Counted from the first letter of the stretch, positions 21,653 through 33,935 are shown. The stretch is 64,000 nucleotides of DNA from Apodemus sylvaticus (GCF_947179515.1 NC_067481.1:29530086-29594085); one strand, 5' to 3'. Program-made: numbers and translations. The notes: generated from the sequence alone by a model not told the origin.

Positions 21653-23757
21653 ATTCCTGACTTGTGAGAAGCACAGCAACTGCACAGGGGCTGCCTCATA
21701 GCACATCTCACTGGATCTTCTAGTTTTAGAGACTTGGATGACAAAGCCTGGGGATTTAAGGTTTCACAGCAGAAAGCAGAGAATTGGACAATGGTTCCTG
21801 AATGCAATTCTCCAATCTGTCTGGGCAGTGTTAGCTCCTTCTGCTGGCGTCTGCCAGCCTTGGCATATTAGCTAATGGGAACAAACTCCTTTGGACCTTT
21901 TAAAGCTCTGACATCAAGTCTTTACTCTGAGAAGTCCGGGTCCTGTTCCTCAGAATGCAGTAAGTTTCAGTACACATCATCTTTAAAGTATGGGGAAAAA
22001 AAATTTCTTTCAGCAACTTCTGGATATTTTCAAAGTTGGAGAGAATTCATTTGGGGAGTTCTGAGGACCCATGTAGTACCTACTCCTTAGTTCCTAGGAA
22101 GCCCAGGTCTCCTCACTTCTTGCTGGGTCCCATCACTCACGTCTCATCCCATGATGGGGAGGTATTCTGCTTGTCCCCAGTCAGCCAATGGGACAGCTGC
22201 GCTTGGTTGGAGGAAGTTTGTGTCTGATAAACCCTGGGGTGCTCATGGGAAGAGGAGAGTAGGTGGCAGGTCTACTTAGAGAGGCACAGCGAGTACAGTT
22301 GCCTCTGATATTTGCTGTCACTCTAAATCCCCTCAAGGGATCTTTGTCTCAAGAGGACACCTTCCTAGGGAGATGACATCTAGCTCAGAGAACCAGTTGA
22401 GGCTTCATTTGTCCCTCCTTGAAATTAATAATTTCTGATTCCCAAGGCCTCCAGAAGCTACTTAGGCTAGATGCACTGGGAGGAGAAGGGTCAGAACGGG
22501 AGGGAGGGTTCACTGGACAAGGGAATGTGGAGTGGAGCTGGTCTTTCTTCTGTCTGGAGCAGTTCCCTTCTCATGTTTCATTATCAGTTGAAATATAGGA
22601 AGAGTAACTAAAAAAGAAAGAGAAATGAGCAAAACAAACCAACAAACATAAAACTTTAAGAAGTAAAGGCAAAAGGAAAGCAAGGAGAAGAAAGATGGTG
22701 TTGATGGAACACTTGAAGTTTTCCTGAATTTAGTCGATCTGGATTCTTCCCGAGTGTCTTAGTATGAGTTCTGTGATTATTTTCATTTTTGAGGTGGGGA
22801 GGGGAGAAAGAGAGACCTTCTGAGGTTAAGGATCTTGCCTGACTGCTGAGATTAAGCACTGTGAGAAGGCAATCTTCATGTTCTTCTAATGTCTACCAAA
22901 CACATCCCTCAAAATCAGGGCTCAGTGAATTATGACCGACAGGCTAAGTGCCCCGCCCCGCTCATGGCTTGCAACCTAGATTAGCTTTCTTTACTGATTT
23001 AGTGGCTTAAAGAATTATGACAACAACTTGGTTTCATGATGATATGAAACTCAAACTCTGTGGTCTATCAGCAGAGTTTGACTGGGACACACAGACCTGC
23101 TCATTCCCTCACAGGTTAATTAGGGTGGATTTTTGCTCCATTGCAATGGAGCTGAATAGTTGCAGTAGAGACCCTATAGCCAAGAAACCAAGATGTTTAT
23201 TTCCAGGCTTTTAGAGAAAAAATTTGCCAAGCTTATTCACGCTAACACCTGGTTATCCTGAATGACAGGAAAAGCTGGCTGAGTACAGACATGGATGCAC
23301 ATTTTATTGATAAACAACTTTGGTAGATATAATTAAGTATTCACAATTTTAGAAACATCAAATACTGTTCCACCACCACTCAAGAATGGTCCCATAGGGT
23401 TCTGGCATTTATAAGCCTTTACTCTGTGCTGCGGGAGGGATCGCTCTGCCACATCAGTGACTTGCCTCTCAGGTACTTAATATTTTCAAGAAAACACCAA
23501 GGATGGCATTTGGGATATTCTGGAATAGCTTGCTTATTTCTTTGTCTCTTGATTATTATGTGCATAATTACTGTAAAAAAAGGAGAACAAAATGTTGATT
23601 ATTCCCAGGGTTTCTCAGTTCAGAATTTGTAGATGTTTGAATTATTGGTGGTGGAATAGATTGTATTTGTTCCTTTCAGGTAAACAGAGGCAAAGGAAGT
23701 TACATGTGCAGATGGTGGCTAGGTCACTGTTTTTTATTGAAATGTACTTTTGGTGGA
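21653..23757. other. Gene-free stretch
   Basis: Single-copy-looking DNA. Many short frames on both strands (for example 21448-21807 minus, 21875-22227 plus, 22656-22859 minus) show no domain or splice-consistent structure. No repeat recognised. Confidence 0.55.

Positions 23758-23797
<40 letters not shown>
23758..23797. repeat. (CA)n microsatellite
   Basis: About 20 CA units. Confidence 0.95.
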
Positions 23798-23799
<2 letters not shown>

Positions 23800-24129
23800 A
23801 AAGCTGCATTAAAATTTCAATTCAAGAATATTTGACTTTCTGTGATGAAAGTTCACTGACCTGACAGAAAACTATTTGGAGAACGGAAGAAGGAGAAGCT
23901 TCTATTCCTCAGTGTTCTTTTTGGTCCATGAAAAAGTTCCTTGTCAGTTTATGTAGCCATTTCCTTCTGTCCACTGGTGCTGTCTCGATTTTTAATGCCT
24001 ATACCTCTAGCATTGCCCTGCCTCACCTTTCAAGGGCTGGGATTACAAGCAGGTGACATTCTGACTCATAATTTATATGACACTGAAGATCAAATACAGC
24101 CCCAAGGGCTCTGTCTTAATTTTTCATTT

Positions 24130-24210
24130 TTATATCCAAATATATGTATGTGTATGTGAATGCAAATGTGAATGTGTATGTGTACGTATATGTACATATG
24201 TATATATTTG
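24130..24210. repeat. TATG/TGTA-rich low-complexity tract
   Basis: Imperfect 'tatgtgtatgtgaatg' units. Confidence 0.8.
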
Positions 24211-24474
24211 AACACATTTATTCAAGACTGTGCCTACCCCACAACTGATTTTTTTCTAAATAGTTATTGAATGAATGGATGGGTGATGGATAGATTCATA
24301 AGGCTATGGGGCTGTGTCAAGGAAAACACCTGAGCTGAGGGCACCAACCCTTTCTCTTATGGATGAGTTTGGTGGCCCTTGGAGAAGTAGGCACAGCAAA
24401 GCACTATAGGCAGAGAAACATGTCAGAAAGTAAATGTGAGGATTGGAGATATTTATACATTTTAAATGTTTTGA

Positions 24475-24676
24475 CTTTTTGTTTATTGGTGTCTTGCCTG
24501 TAAGTACGTCATTCCAGGACATGTGTGCAGTGCCGGCAGAGACCAGAAGAAGGTGTTTGGTCTCCTGGGAACTGGAGTTACAGATGGTTGTGAGCTTCCA
24601 TGGAGGTGCTAAGACTTGAACCCAGGTCCTCTTAAACACTGAGCCACCTTAAGAGCTGTGGCATCTCTCCAGCCCC
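24475..24676 (-). repeat. B3-type SINE, antisense
   Basis: 'gaactggagttacagatggt', 'tgtgagcttccatgg' and terminal 'catctctccagcccc'. Confidence 0.9.
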
Positions 24677-24689
24677 TACTATTTTTATA

Positions 24690-24904
24690 TTTTTGAGACA
24701 AGCTCTCCTGCAGCCCAGGGTGGTCTCATACTTGCAATGTAGCCAAGGATGATCTTGAACTCATGATCCTCCTGCTGCACTTTCCAAATGCTGAGATTAC
24801 GAGAATGTGCCTTTATCATTCATGATTCATACAATGCCGAAGATCGAACCAGTTCCTCAGGCATGGTAACTGGGCACTCTACCAACTGAACTACATCCCC
24901 AGCT
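24690..24904 (-). repeat. B4-type composite SINE, antisense
   Basis: B1-like half ('ttgagacaagctctcctgca', 'gatcttgaactcatgatcc') followed by an ID-like end ('gggcactctaccaactgaac'). Confidence 0.88.
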
Positions 24905-24927
24905 GCAGGGATTGAAGCTTTAAAAGG

Positions 24928-25037
24928 ATTCAAAGCAGGATGGTTCATGCCTGTAAATCTATCACTTGGGGTGGGGTGGGGGGCTGAGGCAGGAGGATTG
25001 CAAGTTCAAAGCCAGCCAGCCAGCCAAGATGTGCCCC
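24928..25037 (+). repeat. Old B1-like SINE, sense
   Basis: 'atggttcatgcctgtaaatc' and 'ctgaggcaggaggattgcaa' blocks, with a small GCCA repeat at the end. Confidence 0.7.
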
Positions 25038-26217
25038 GTGGTGCATGAGCGATGCGATTTATGATAAGGGTAGTTTTCTGATTGAACTTGAAGCCCCTTC
25101 ATAGTAGAGCCTGTGGCTGGTGTAAACCAGATCAAAATCTAATGGGTGGGAAGGTCATATAACCCTTAGAATGGGGTTTATTTGTATCCTTTTTTGCTAA
25201 ATGCGTATGCTCTAAATATTCGTGTTGTTACTCCCAGGTTAGTGCTGTTACCATCCTTTGTCAGAGGAGCTTCTGGCAGCCGTGGTGGTGATTAACGTGG
25301 AGCTTCTTCAATAGTCAATGTGCCAACAGTAGGTGATCATTGTGTGCAAAGACCTAAATGGGACGTCTATTCTATCCTCTCTGAGGTTCAGGGAGCAACA
25401 GGGAGAAGGGATGGAAGAGATGGAGTTATGATGGGGAGGTGCGCTGAAGAACCACACCATCCAGACATGAAAGGACCCTGAACTTAAGAACTCACTGCAT
25501 CTGTGTTTACCTGTACAAGACCTGCACAAGATTGGGCCTGTCAACAATTCATCAGGGACAGAGAAAGGACTTACGTAGCCCCAGCTCGCCCCTTGAGATA
25601 ATTATCAGCATCTGGGGAGATGGTACCATTTTCTTCAGCATACTCCTTTATTCACAGGTTGGCTATATCAAAACATCCTTCCACTTATGTCTGCTCCAGC
25701 AAAACATCCTGTCACCTGTGTGCCCCAGCAAACCATCATTTGACATAACTGACTTTCCAAAGAAACTAGAAATTTCCACTTCAATAAGAGGCAACACATC
25801 TCTGCTGGTTGTGACAAGGACTACCTATGTATGTGGGGTCATGGCAGAGTGGTGTGTGAGGAAGATGCCACTTCTGTTTATAGGGGTAATAAAATGCATA
25901 CAAGCTAACCTTATGATTCATTTGAATCAACAATAGAGTGTGCCTTCAAATCTGGCCCTTTCTCCATCACTTTGTAAGTTTTCTTCTGGGAGAAAAATCC
26001 CTGCCCCCCCTTTTTTTGTTTTTTTTTTGTTTTTTGTTTGTTTGTTTTTTTAAATGGCGGTAACCTTACAGAAAATTCAGATACTTTGTATTCCTGTATT
26101 CTGGCAATTCAGACTGTCTAGGAAATTATTATATTCTCACATGCTTTGCAATCCCTCTCAGAAACCAGAATACTCATGCTTTCTGCTATACGGCTTTCAT
26201 TGATTTCTTCTCCTTTT
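25038..26217. other. Gene-free stretch
   Basis: Single-copy-looking. A T-rich (TTTTG)n stretch lies at 26004-26052. The frame 25532-25936 (134 aa) has no recognisable domain or splice context. Confidence 0.55.
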
Positions 26218-26394
26218 TCCTCCTCCTCCTCCTCCTCCTCCTCCTCCTCCTCCTCCTCCTCCTCCTCCTCCTCCTCCTCCTCCTCCTCCTCCTCCTCCTC
26301 CTCCTCCTCCTCCTCCTCCTTCTTCTTCTTCTTCTTCTTCTTCTTCTTCTTCTTCTTCTTCTTCTTCTTCTTCTTCTTCTTCTTCTTCTTCTTC
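26218..26394. repeat. Compound trinucleotide array (TCC)34(TTC)25
   Basis: 102 bp of uninterrupted TCC followed by 75 bp of uninterrupted TTC. The complementary strand reads poly-GGA/GAA. The apparent Ser/Phe, Glu/Lys and Gly frames over it are artefacts. Confidence 0.98.
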
Positions 26395-26404
26395 ATTAGT
26401 GTGT

Positions 26405-26587
26405 GTGAGAGCGAGAGTGAGAGAGCTAGTGCACAAACTACTGTATGATGTGCATGTGGAAATCAAAGGTCACCTTTGAGGCGATGGTTCTTGCCTTTAT
26501 ATCTATTCTTGGGGTTGAACTCAAAGCCACCAGACTTGCATCTTTGGGCACCAAGTGCCTCTACCTGAGGAGCCATCTCACTGGCCC
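26405..26587 (-). repeat. B3-type SINE, antisense
   Basis: 'tttgggcaccaagtgcctct' and 'gaggagccatctcactggcc' are the reverse of a tRNA-derived SINE head. The trinucleotide array abuts its tail side. Confidence 0.75.
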
Positions 26588-27634
26588 TATTCTCTTATTT
26601 TAAAGTCTTTGTGGTGCAGGAAGTTGAACCCAGAGCCTTGCAAATACTCAAGGTACATGGAACTTCAATCTCAGTCCCCACAGGTCCTCCGTGAAGGACG
26701 GAAGAAATAGAGTTCTGACCTTAAAGTATGCAGGGATTAAAATCCAAAGGGCCAAATTAGTTCCCTAGGCCCAGACGCAAGGTGTGGCTGAGATGGGGCC
26801 AAGCAGAGTACATGAGAAGCTTCTGGAAACGGGGAGAGAATGAATACCAAGAAAATTCCAAGGCACTGGATGAAAGTGGGTCTGTGGATCAGAGTGGATC
26901 TTTGTGTAGGAGAGAAAGTTGGCCTATACAGCTGAATCTAGAATAGGTAGCTATTTCTGGGTGTGGCACTCACTATAGTCTGTGTTTGGTGCACACTCAG
27001 GGGAGCAGTCATGACATCTGCATGACCTGAAGGATTGGGTGGGGTTCGAATGAGATTGTAGAAGGTGGCTTTTGTCTGCCATGAATGCCGGGAAGGAGTG
27101 GAACCAGTGCTTCCTCCCTCTGTGACGTGTCACAGGATGAAACACCACCCTGTGCTGTGCACAAGGCAAGGGCCAAATCTAGTGAATGGCATCACCAGGC
27201 ATCCTTGGCCCCAAAGCTAAGAGTCAGTGTTGGCACTTGCTTCTGCTCTCCTCGGGTCACCAAAGCTGTCAAGGATGCAACCGGACTAGCTCTGGGTTTG
27301 GTTCATTCTTCCCAACCCCTATCCTGGGCCACTACATCTCCTTTTCCTAGCATCCTGTAACAGCCTCTGGTCTGCTCTCCCAGAATTTCCTGCCTATCCT
27401 ATCCTCCACTCTATACCCAGAGACTTTTTCAAATGCAAATCCAATATGTCCCCAAGCTCCAACTTCTGCCCCATTCCTTCCATTTCACTCTAAATGTTTT
27501 CTCCCCATTCAGGTCAGGCCCTTGTGCTATTTACTATCAAAGCACCATGTACTACTATTCCTTCTAAGCAATTCTCATGGTTTAAATTATACAGTTCTTG
27601 CATGCGATTAATAGATTAATTTCCTTCTGCTCAC
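26588..27634. other. Gene-free stretch
   Basis: A weak antisense ID-like scrap lies at 26617-26680 ('agttgaacccagagccttgc'). Otherwise single-copy-looking with no supported gene. Confidence 0.5.
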
Positions 27635-27780
27635 CAGGCTCTAAATTCCACAAGGAAAAGGACAGTGTCTATTTTTTGCTCACCCATGACCATGTTTCCT
27701 AAGCAACCAAGACAGCTTCTAACTTGGTACCTGGCAAATGAGTAAATAAATAAAATCAATCCATTTTGGTGAATGAAGGA
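27635..27780 (+). repeat. L2-type ancient LINE 3' end
   Basis: 'gctctaaattccacaagg', 'gacagtgtctattttttgct' and an 'aaatgagtaaataaataaa' tail follow the order of an L2 3' end. Confidence 0.5.
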
Positions 27781-27928
27781 CTTGGCACGTAAAGGGCAGG
27801 GAATAGCAAGTTACTGCTGGGTATGGATGGAAGGAAATACGGAACAAGAGATAATGCCAGGTTGAGACCTCTTCTCCTGAAAGAGCAGAGAGACTCAGTT
27901 TACAATCATTTAACTTAGAAATACCAGC

Positions 27929-28660
27929 CAGTGGCTGGGGAGACGGCTCAGTGGGTAAGCTGGCTAGGTTTTTTTTTTTTTTTTTTTTCCTTTGTCGATT
28001 TGATGCAGAGTAGAGTTATCTGGAAAGAGAGAATCTCAGCTGAGAAAATGCCCCCATCTGGTTGGTCTGTGGGAGACATTTTATTGAATGATTGATGTGG
28101 GTGGGCTCAGAGCATTGCAGGTGATGCTACCCCTGGGAGGGAAGGTGGTCCTGAGTTGTATGAGAGAGCAGGATGAGCAAGCCACGAGGAGAAAGCCAGT
28201 CAGAATCCTTCCTCCGTGGCTTCTGCTGTAGTTCTTGCTTTCAGGCTCCCGTCTTGAGTTCCTGCTCTGATTCTGCTAGTGATGAACCGTGATCAGGATG
28301 GGAAATAAACCTTTTCCTCTCCAGGTTGCTTCTGCAATGGTAAGAGTACTTGTTCTGTAAGCATGAGGACCTGGGTTCTAACTTCCAGTATACACACACC
28401 AAAGGAAATGGTGGCATGTACCTGTAACCCCAGCATTGGTCAGGGGGACAGACAGGTAGCTCCTAAAAGCTAGCTGGCTAGCCATCTTAGCTGAAATGGT
28501 GAGACTGTGGCCCACCCAGTGACCCCTCTCAAGGAAATGAGGTGAAGACTGACAGAAGACACCTGGCATCCTCCTCTGGCCTTCACACGGGGGCATGGCT
28601 GTGAGAACGCTTATGGTAATGTGCATAAGCGTATCCACTCCTCCCTTCCCCATGTTCTGT
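27929..28660 (+). repeat. tRNA-headed B3/RSINE-type SINE, sense, split by a MaLR-like element
   Basis: The head ('gtggctggggagacggctca') at 27929-27964 is separated by an insertion from the body at 28336-28600 ('gcatgaggacctgggttcta', 'ggtggcatgtacctgtaacc', 'ctctggccttcacacggggg'). The same SINE type without an insertion is at 53880-54100. Confidence 0.7.
27965..28335 (+). repeat. MaLR-like rodent repeat inserted in a SINE
   Basis: Contains 'agctgagaaaatgccccca' and 'ggaaataaaccttttcctct' phrases also seen (reverse complement) at 61000-61405. GGTAAG-like sequence on both sides may be the target duplication. The left end carries a T23 run (27969-27989). Subfamily not assigned. Confidence 0.65.
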
Positions 28661-28715
28661 TTTTCCAAAATGTTTCCTCAAGCAGGTGTAGTGGACAAAA
28701 CTGCGATTCACCCAA

Positions 28716-28786
28716 CACACACACACATACACACACACACACACAAACACACATACACACAGGTTGGGGGAGAGAGAGAGAGACAA

Positions 28787-28817
<31 letters not shown>

Positions 28818-28838
28818 TAGAGAGACAGAGAGACAGAG
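28716..28838. repeat. Compound (CA)n / (GA)n, (GACA)n microsatellite
   Basis: CA tract to about 28760, then GAGA/GACAGA units to 28838. Several spurious frames cross it on both strands. Confidence 0.95.
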
Positions 28839-28889
28839 CAGGCAGCATTTGGAAGGCAGGTGAATCTCTGTGATACAGCCTGCTTGGTC

Positions 28890-29545
28890 CAATGTAAAAA
28901 TTATCTTTTATTCTCCTGATGTAATTGTCATCTCCGAAGATTACTGACTCCATCTGCTAACCTAGACCTAGTTCTGGAAGCTTCTACCCTCTGTACAACT
29001 TTATCTAGGCTTATAATGTTTTCAGCTTCTGAGATTCACTGCTGAATAATTATGCTCACCTTTTCTAGCTCTTTCTGAACTCTGGCTGTTCTGACTCAAA
29101 CTCCTTTCTAAGCTGATTCAATCTGGCTTCTCTCTCAGCCTCTGAATTGTTCTGTTTGGCCTCAAACTAACTCTAGGACTTGGTTCTGATCTTCTGGCTT
29201 CCTATTCTCTGGCTCATTCTATCTTCACCTGTGTCTAGCTTGTTCTCTCTAACCTGTCTCTGTACAACTGTCCCAGGAAAACTGCCCTCTCTCTTCTCTC
29301 CCTTCGATGCTCTTTCTTAAGTAGCCTCTTTTCTTTCCATTCTCATGAGAGTTGGGCATATTCTATCCTGCTTTTTTCCCATTCCTCTCTTTGTCTGCCA
29401 CTCAAGCAGTTTCAAATATGGGTGCTTCCCTCTACAAACTAACTTCACCTTCATTGTTTGGGATTAAAGGTGTGGACTAAGGGAGTGTCTATGTGCCAGT
29501 TAAAGGGATGAAAGGTGTGTTTTCAGGCCGAGCCACACCACAAGT
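28890..29545. repeat. Pyrimidine-rich rodent interspersed repeat, LTR-like
   Basis: Recurrent 'ttctgaactctggctgttct', 'tgactcaaactcc' and 'ctaactctaggacttggttc' phrases recall a common rodent LTR-associated repeat. It ends near 'gggattaaaggtgtg'. Family and edges not assigned. Confidence 0.4.
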
Positions 29546-29556
29546 AGAAACAGGTT

Positions 29557-29574
29557 CCCCCCCCCCCCCCCCCC
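29557..29574. repeat. C18 homopolymer
   Basis: Eighteen consecutive C. Confidence 0.95.
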
Positions 29575-32268
29575 AGTAAACAACACAAACTCCCAGTTCA
29601 TAGTGTGATCAAATATCCTGCAACTGTCATTGCAGCAAGTTCCAGGCCAGCAATGGCGACACAGTGAGATGATCCCCGCCCTCCAACCCCCTACCAATCC
29701 TCAGGTTAAACAAAAGCAAACAAGAACAGTCCAAAAACAAAATGGCTCCTCTCCAGGCCAAAAAGAACAAACTAGACATTGCAACACACAGCAGGAATGC
29801 TGGCTGGGTCTGCACCGAGGAAAGGGAGCTTCCTGGTCCACTCGGTACCTTTGTGAGTTTGAACCCAAGGAAGCTGTCTCCGGGTGCTTTCTCTGGAAAA
29901 CTGCTCCCCGTTCCTTTGTATCTGTAGGGTGTGGTGTCGTCCGAGCAATTGAATGGACCCTACAGTATGGATGGGGCCAGTGAGGCAAGCACAGTAAGGA
30001 TGAAGGGATGACACACGTGACCTAGCACAGCGAGCCATGTGCACATGTGCATGTTTCCTACTCTTGCTTTTCTTAGCTGTTGCTTGAATTTGCCCTCATC
30101 TGCCTATTTGCCACAACAAGACGAGACCAACATTTGGTCTCCAGAGCCACTCGGTGTGCTCCCGTTCCTGCTCTTACAGCCCTGTCATTCTTTCCAGAGC
30201 ACTCTTGGGCAGAAGTGAAGGGGAGAACTCTGTCGCTTGGCACAGACAGGGTGGCGGGAGGATGCCAGGCTCTGAAGTCAAGCATAGTTGGGTTCTGATC
30301 ACAGCTGACTGGATACTCTGCTCTCTGAGCCATCACTGTGTCATTTGTGAGGAAGGATAGAGAGAACGCCCTGGAAGGACTGCTAGAAAGACTGAACACG
30401 TGAGGTAGCTGGACATCTGTGAGGACCCATTAGGATTTGCTTCTTTTTCTGTCCTGTCTCTCCTTTAGGAAGCAGCATGGTACAGAAGATAGACACATAA
30501 TTTCCAGCCAGACTGACCTATGTCAGATAACCCATCAGCCGGGGACCTGTGCGGAGTCTACCTCAAGTAGCTCAACCTTTCGGACCTTCTCTTTTGCCAA
30601 CCATAAACTGGGGCTAGTGGTGGAGAACAGCCCAGCTCAAACATTGGTAATCACACAGGATAATGTTTGCACAGTGCCCAGTACAGAGTGGGGTGAATTC
30701 TTGTAGGCAGTATTTCTTATGCCGCCTCTGTTTGTGGCTTGATGGAGCTGTTCAGTTATTCGTGCCTCAACAAGGGATTGAGTTTTACAAAGCACAGTCT
30801 CCCCCCGCCCCCCCAGCTCCCCTTCAGAAGAAAATGTGAGGCCAGGAGTAGCCTTGAAGAATATTAACTAAGACATCTGCTTTCACAGCCTGTCTATACA
30901 GAGGCCTGCTTGGGCTCACGCCTGAGTTGGTATGCCAGTGGTGTGCCAAACTGCAGCTTTGTACAGGACAGAACCTTTCTTGCCAAAAGACTCTTCTTGG
31001 CTTTGTCTGAGCCACGCAGATCCCCAGACATCCTGCATGACAAAACATTCCCTCTGGTATGTGAGGCAGATGTAGCTCCTGGTACTTCATTTATAAAGAT
31101 GGCCATTGAAAGCCTAAGCCTCGAGCCCTGGGCTTCCCCGGAGGGTGTTTCTTATATTTGTCTACACACAAACTAATGTGTTCCTGTTTAGCACTGTCCT
31201 TAGCGCATGGAGACATGGAAAGGCCGGGTGTTCCATGCGTGAACAGATGGAGTCCTCTCTGCACATCGCCTACAGTCCCGAAGTGCCCAACGGACTCAAC
31301 TTTCATCACCTCTGTGTGAAAGGTAGAGAGTGGGGAGGCTCTTATCACACTCCTGTCTCCTCCAAATTGAATTTAAATGCGTCCTGGGTATTGGAGTCAG
31401 ATACACACGACTTTGACATTTACTCGCCTGGAAGAGACACCCTGGTCTTTTGAAATCTCTGTCCTAGTCATCTTCAGAGCAGGAGGAGGAAAGTCGCTGC
31501 TTTGGAAGGTTGATAGAATGAGGCGCTGTAGCCTCGGCTCAGCATCTGTCCTGGACCAGCGTAGCCACTTGGCAATGTCCTTCCCTCCCTCCTTCCTGCT
31601 ATTTTCTCGGAGGTCTGTTTAAAGGGTGAGTTAATTAGGCGTGATAATGCTAAGCTGTCTCAAACGGAATCATTGGAGACGGTCATCTGGAGTGACCACA
31701 GCAAGTCTCTAGGTCACTTGGAGGCAGTGCTTTAAGGGCGTGGCAACTGTCTGCATAAGCAAAGAAAGGCATAAAGGAAGGGGGCTTGTGAAGGCCCTAG
31801 GCCAGGTCTCAGGGTGGGCTTCCACTAGCTCACCTGGATACACCTTGTGCCCCTTCTCAGCTGGCAGTTTTTTGCAGTTGGTGGCTGCCTCAGGTAAGCC
31901 TTCTCTCCCAGTGTGCACGTGACATCCTCCAGTCACTGAGAGTCTCCGTGTGTGGGGTTGGCTTCTTCCTGAGTGGCTGAGGCCTGAGCAGCGCCAGGTG
32001 ATTTTGACCTTGCTTTCCAGGTCACTTTGTCTGCCCTTAGCCTGAGAGTGGGTAAATGGGAGAAGCACGGAGTATGGCCTGTCACCCAGACAGGCCACGG
32101 CTTTAGGCTTAACACCTCCATGTGAGACTTTTCCACTTTTCAGTGCTGGCACTTGAATGCAGGGCCTGTGCATGCTAGGTTAGAGCGCTACTTGGAAGCT
32201 GCATGCTCAGAACTTCAGGTGTGATGACTTCACTTCTTCCGGAAGTACTGGGAGTTAAACTCAGGGCC
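29575..32268. other. Repeat-poor gene-free stretch (~2.7 kb)
   Basis: Few young transposons. Contains a MIR-like piece (30265-30350), a C-rich run (30801-30815) and two faint antisense tRNA-SINE scraps (32135-32210, 32236-32268). The minus frame 31709-32173 (154 aa) and other frames show no domain and no consistent splice signals. Possible conserved noncoding DNA. Confidence 0.5.
30265..30350 (+). repeat. MIR-like ancient SINE, sense
   Basis: 'gctctgaagtcaagcatag' and 'ggttctgatcacagctgact' match the eroded 5' half of MIR. Confidence 0.5.

Positions 32269-32304
<36 letters not shown>
32269..32304. repeat. (GT)n microsatellite
   Basis: About 17 GT units adjoining an antisense SINE scrap. Confidence 0.93.
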
Positions 32305-32306
<2 letters not shown>

Positions 32307-32496
32307 GATTTTTGCACTGTAGAATAAGGAGTTAGACCAACCTTTGCTTCCCAACCTGTCTTCTGTCAAGTCCTGGGTTATGGGACGCCTCATGGATGGT
32401 TATGTGATGATGAGATAAGGGTAGGTAGCCATGGGTCAGGCAAGGAGAAAGATACTTATTTTAATTTTTGTTTAAAAACATGATGCTTCACACCAA

Positions 32497-32507
32497 TGTG
32501 TTCTATC

Positions 32508-32549
<42 letters not shown>

Positions 32550-32901
32550 GGTGTGTGCCTGTCTGTCTCTGTGACTCTGTGTTCATGTGTGGGTTAGAGA
32601 ACACTTTGCAAGAGTCTGTTTTCTCCTTCTGCTATGTGAGTCCTGGACTTAGGACTCAGGCCATCAGCTTGGCAGGATAGCGGCTCACTGAGCCATCTCA
32701 AGTATCTTGTGTTCTATCTTTGTGTGTGTATGTGTGTGTATGTGTGTGTGTGTTTGCTCACTGAGCCATCTCAAGTATCTTGTGTTCTATCTTTGTGTGT
32801 GTATGTGTGTGTGTTTGCTCACTGAGCCATCTCAAGTATCTTGTGTTCTATCTTTGTGTGTGTGTGTGTGTGTTTGCTCACTGAACCATCTCAAGTATCT
32901 T
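32497..32901. repeat. Tandem array of SINE-end plus (TG)n units
   Basis: Four units begin 'tgtgttctatctttg' at 32497, 32708, 32781 and 32842. Each ends 'ctcactgagccatctcaagt' or a one-base variant and differs mainly in TG length. The first unit still contains an antisense B3-like body (about 32585-32700). The next three are compressed copies of 73, 61 and 60 bp. Confidence 0.92.
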
Positions 32902-32904
32902 TTC

Positions 32905-33164
32905 ACTGCAGGGCTTTGCTTCTCACAACATGAATCTTCAATATTTCCAAACTCACGATATCCCATTCCCCCCACCCAGAGTGTTCACTGAGATGTGAAA
33001 AATGACATCATCTGGTGGTTAAGGATACTGCTAGGATTGGAGCGGATGCCTTACATACAAGCCTTGCTTTGCTGCTTAGCATTGTGTTAGATAGAAATTG
33101 TTACCTCCACTCTCACTCAGAACACCATAAAGCATGTTGCATAGTAAGTGACCATATACATACT
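32905..33164. other. Gene-free stretch
   Basis: No repeat or gene recognised. Confidence 0.5.
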
Positions 33165-33507
33165 TGTGGTGGTTTGAATATGTTTGGCCCAGGGAATGGC
33201 ACTGTTGGGAGGTATGGCCTTGTTGGAGTGGGTGTGGCCTTGTTGGAATAACTGTGTGACTTTGGGGGTGGGTTTGGAGACCTTCCTCCTGGCTGTCTGG
33301 AAGCCAGTCTTCTCCTGGCTGCCTTTCCATCAAGATGTAGAACTTTTATCTCCTTCTCCAGCCTGGATGCTGCCATGCTTCCTGCTATGAGGATAATGGA
33401 CCGAAGCCCTGACACTGTCAGCTTGCCCCAGTGAATGTTGTCCTTTACAAGAGTTGCCTTGATCATGGTGTCTCTTCACAGCAATGGAAAGTCTAGCTGA
33501 GACAATG
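33165..33507 (+). repeat. MaLR-like rodent LTR, sense
   Basis: Starts 'tgtggtggtttgaatatg' and ends 'ctagctgagaca' with TG...CA style ends. It includes 'gaggtatggccttgttggag' and 'gccttgatcatggtgtctct', phrases of a very common murine repeat. Subfamily not assigned. Confidence 0.75.
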
Positions 33508-33935
33508 GTGTTTGAGAAACAAGGACTGTTGACTCTCTGGAAGCTCCTGTTGGTCTGGAATTGGGAGAGCTGATTTAGCTTCTCATTGCAGTGTCTCTCA
33601 GAAGGCCTTAGTGACTGAATGGCCAGGATTTGGTTTCATCTACAACTTCTATCAAGTCAGGGGCTGCTCCAGAGCCTACTAGAGCATCAGTGTAAAGCAG
33701 TTCCCTGGGGGATGTTGGTAGGACATTCTTTGTTATTTGCTATGTGGGCCCTTCCAGTTTCACACTCCATTAAGTCTAGGAAGAGAGAATTTGTTAGAAG
33801 ATGAAAGCCACATTCTTACTTTTTTTAAAATTGAAAATACAAATATATTTACCATTATTAGTTTCTTGTTTCTGATGTGCTGTGTGCTCCTGAGCATTTC
33901 CTGCAGATTCTCTTCACACTTCCTATCTTGTTGAA
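33508..33935. other. Gene-free stretch
   Basis: No repeat or gene recognised. AT-rich near 33815-33870. Confidence 0.5.

Noticed and set aside
26118..26466. Poly-Glu/Lys, poly-Ser/Phe and poly-Gly frames
   Set aside because: All three come from the TCC/TTC triplet array, with no flanking coding structure.
28583..28953. Overlapping Cys/Val, Thr/His and Arg/Glu frames on both strands
   Set aside because: Produced by the CA and GA/GACA microsatellite.
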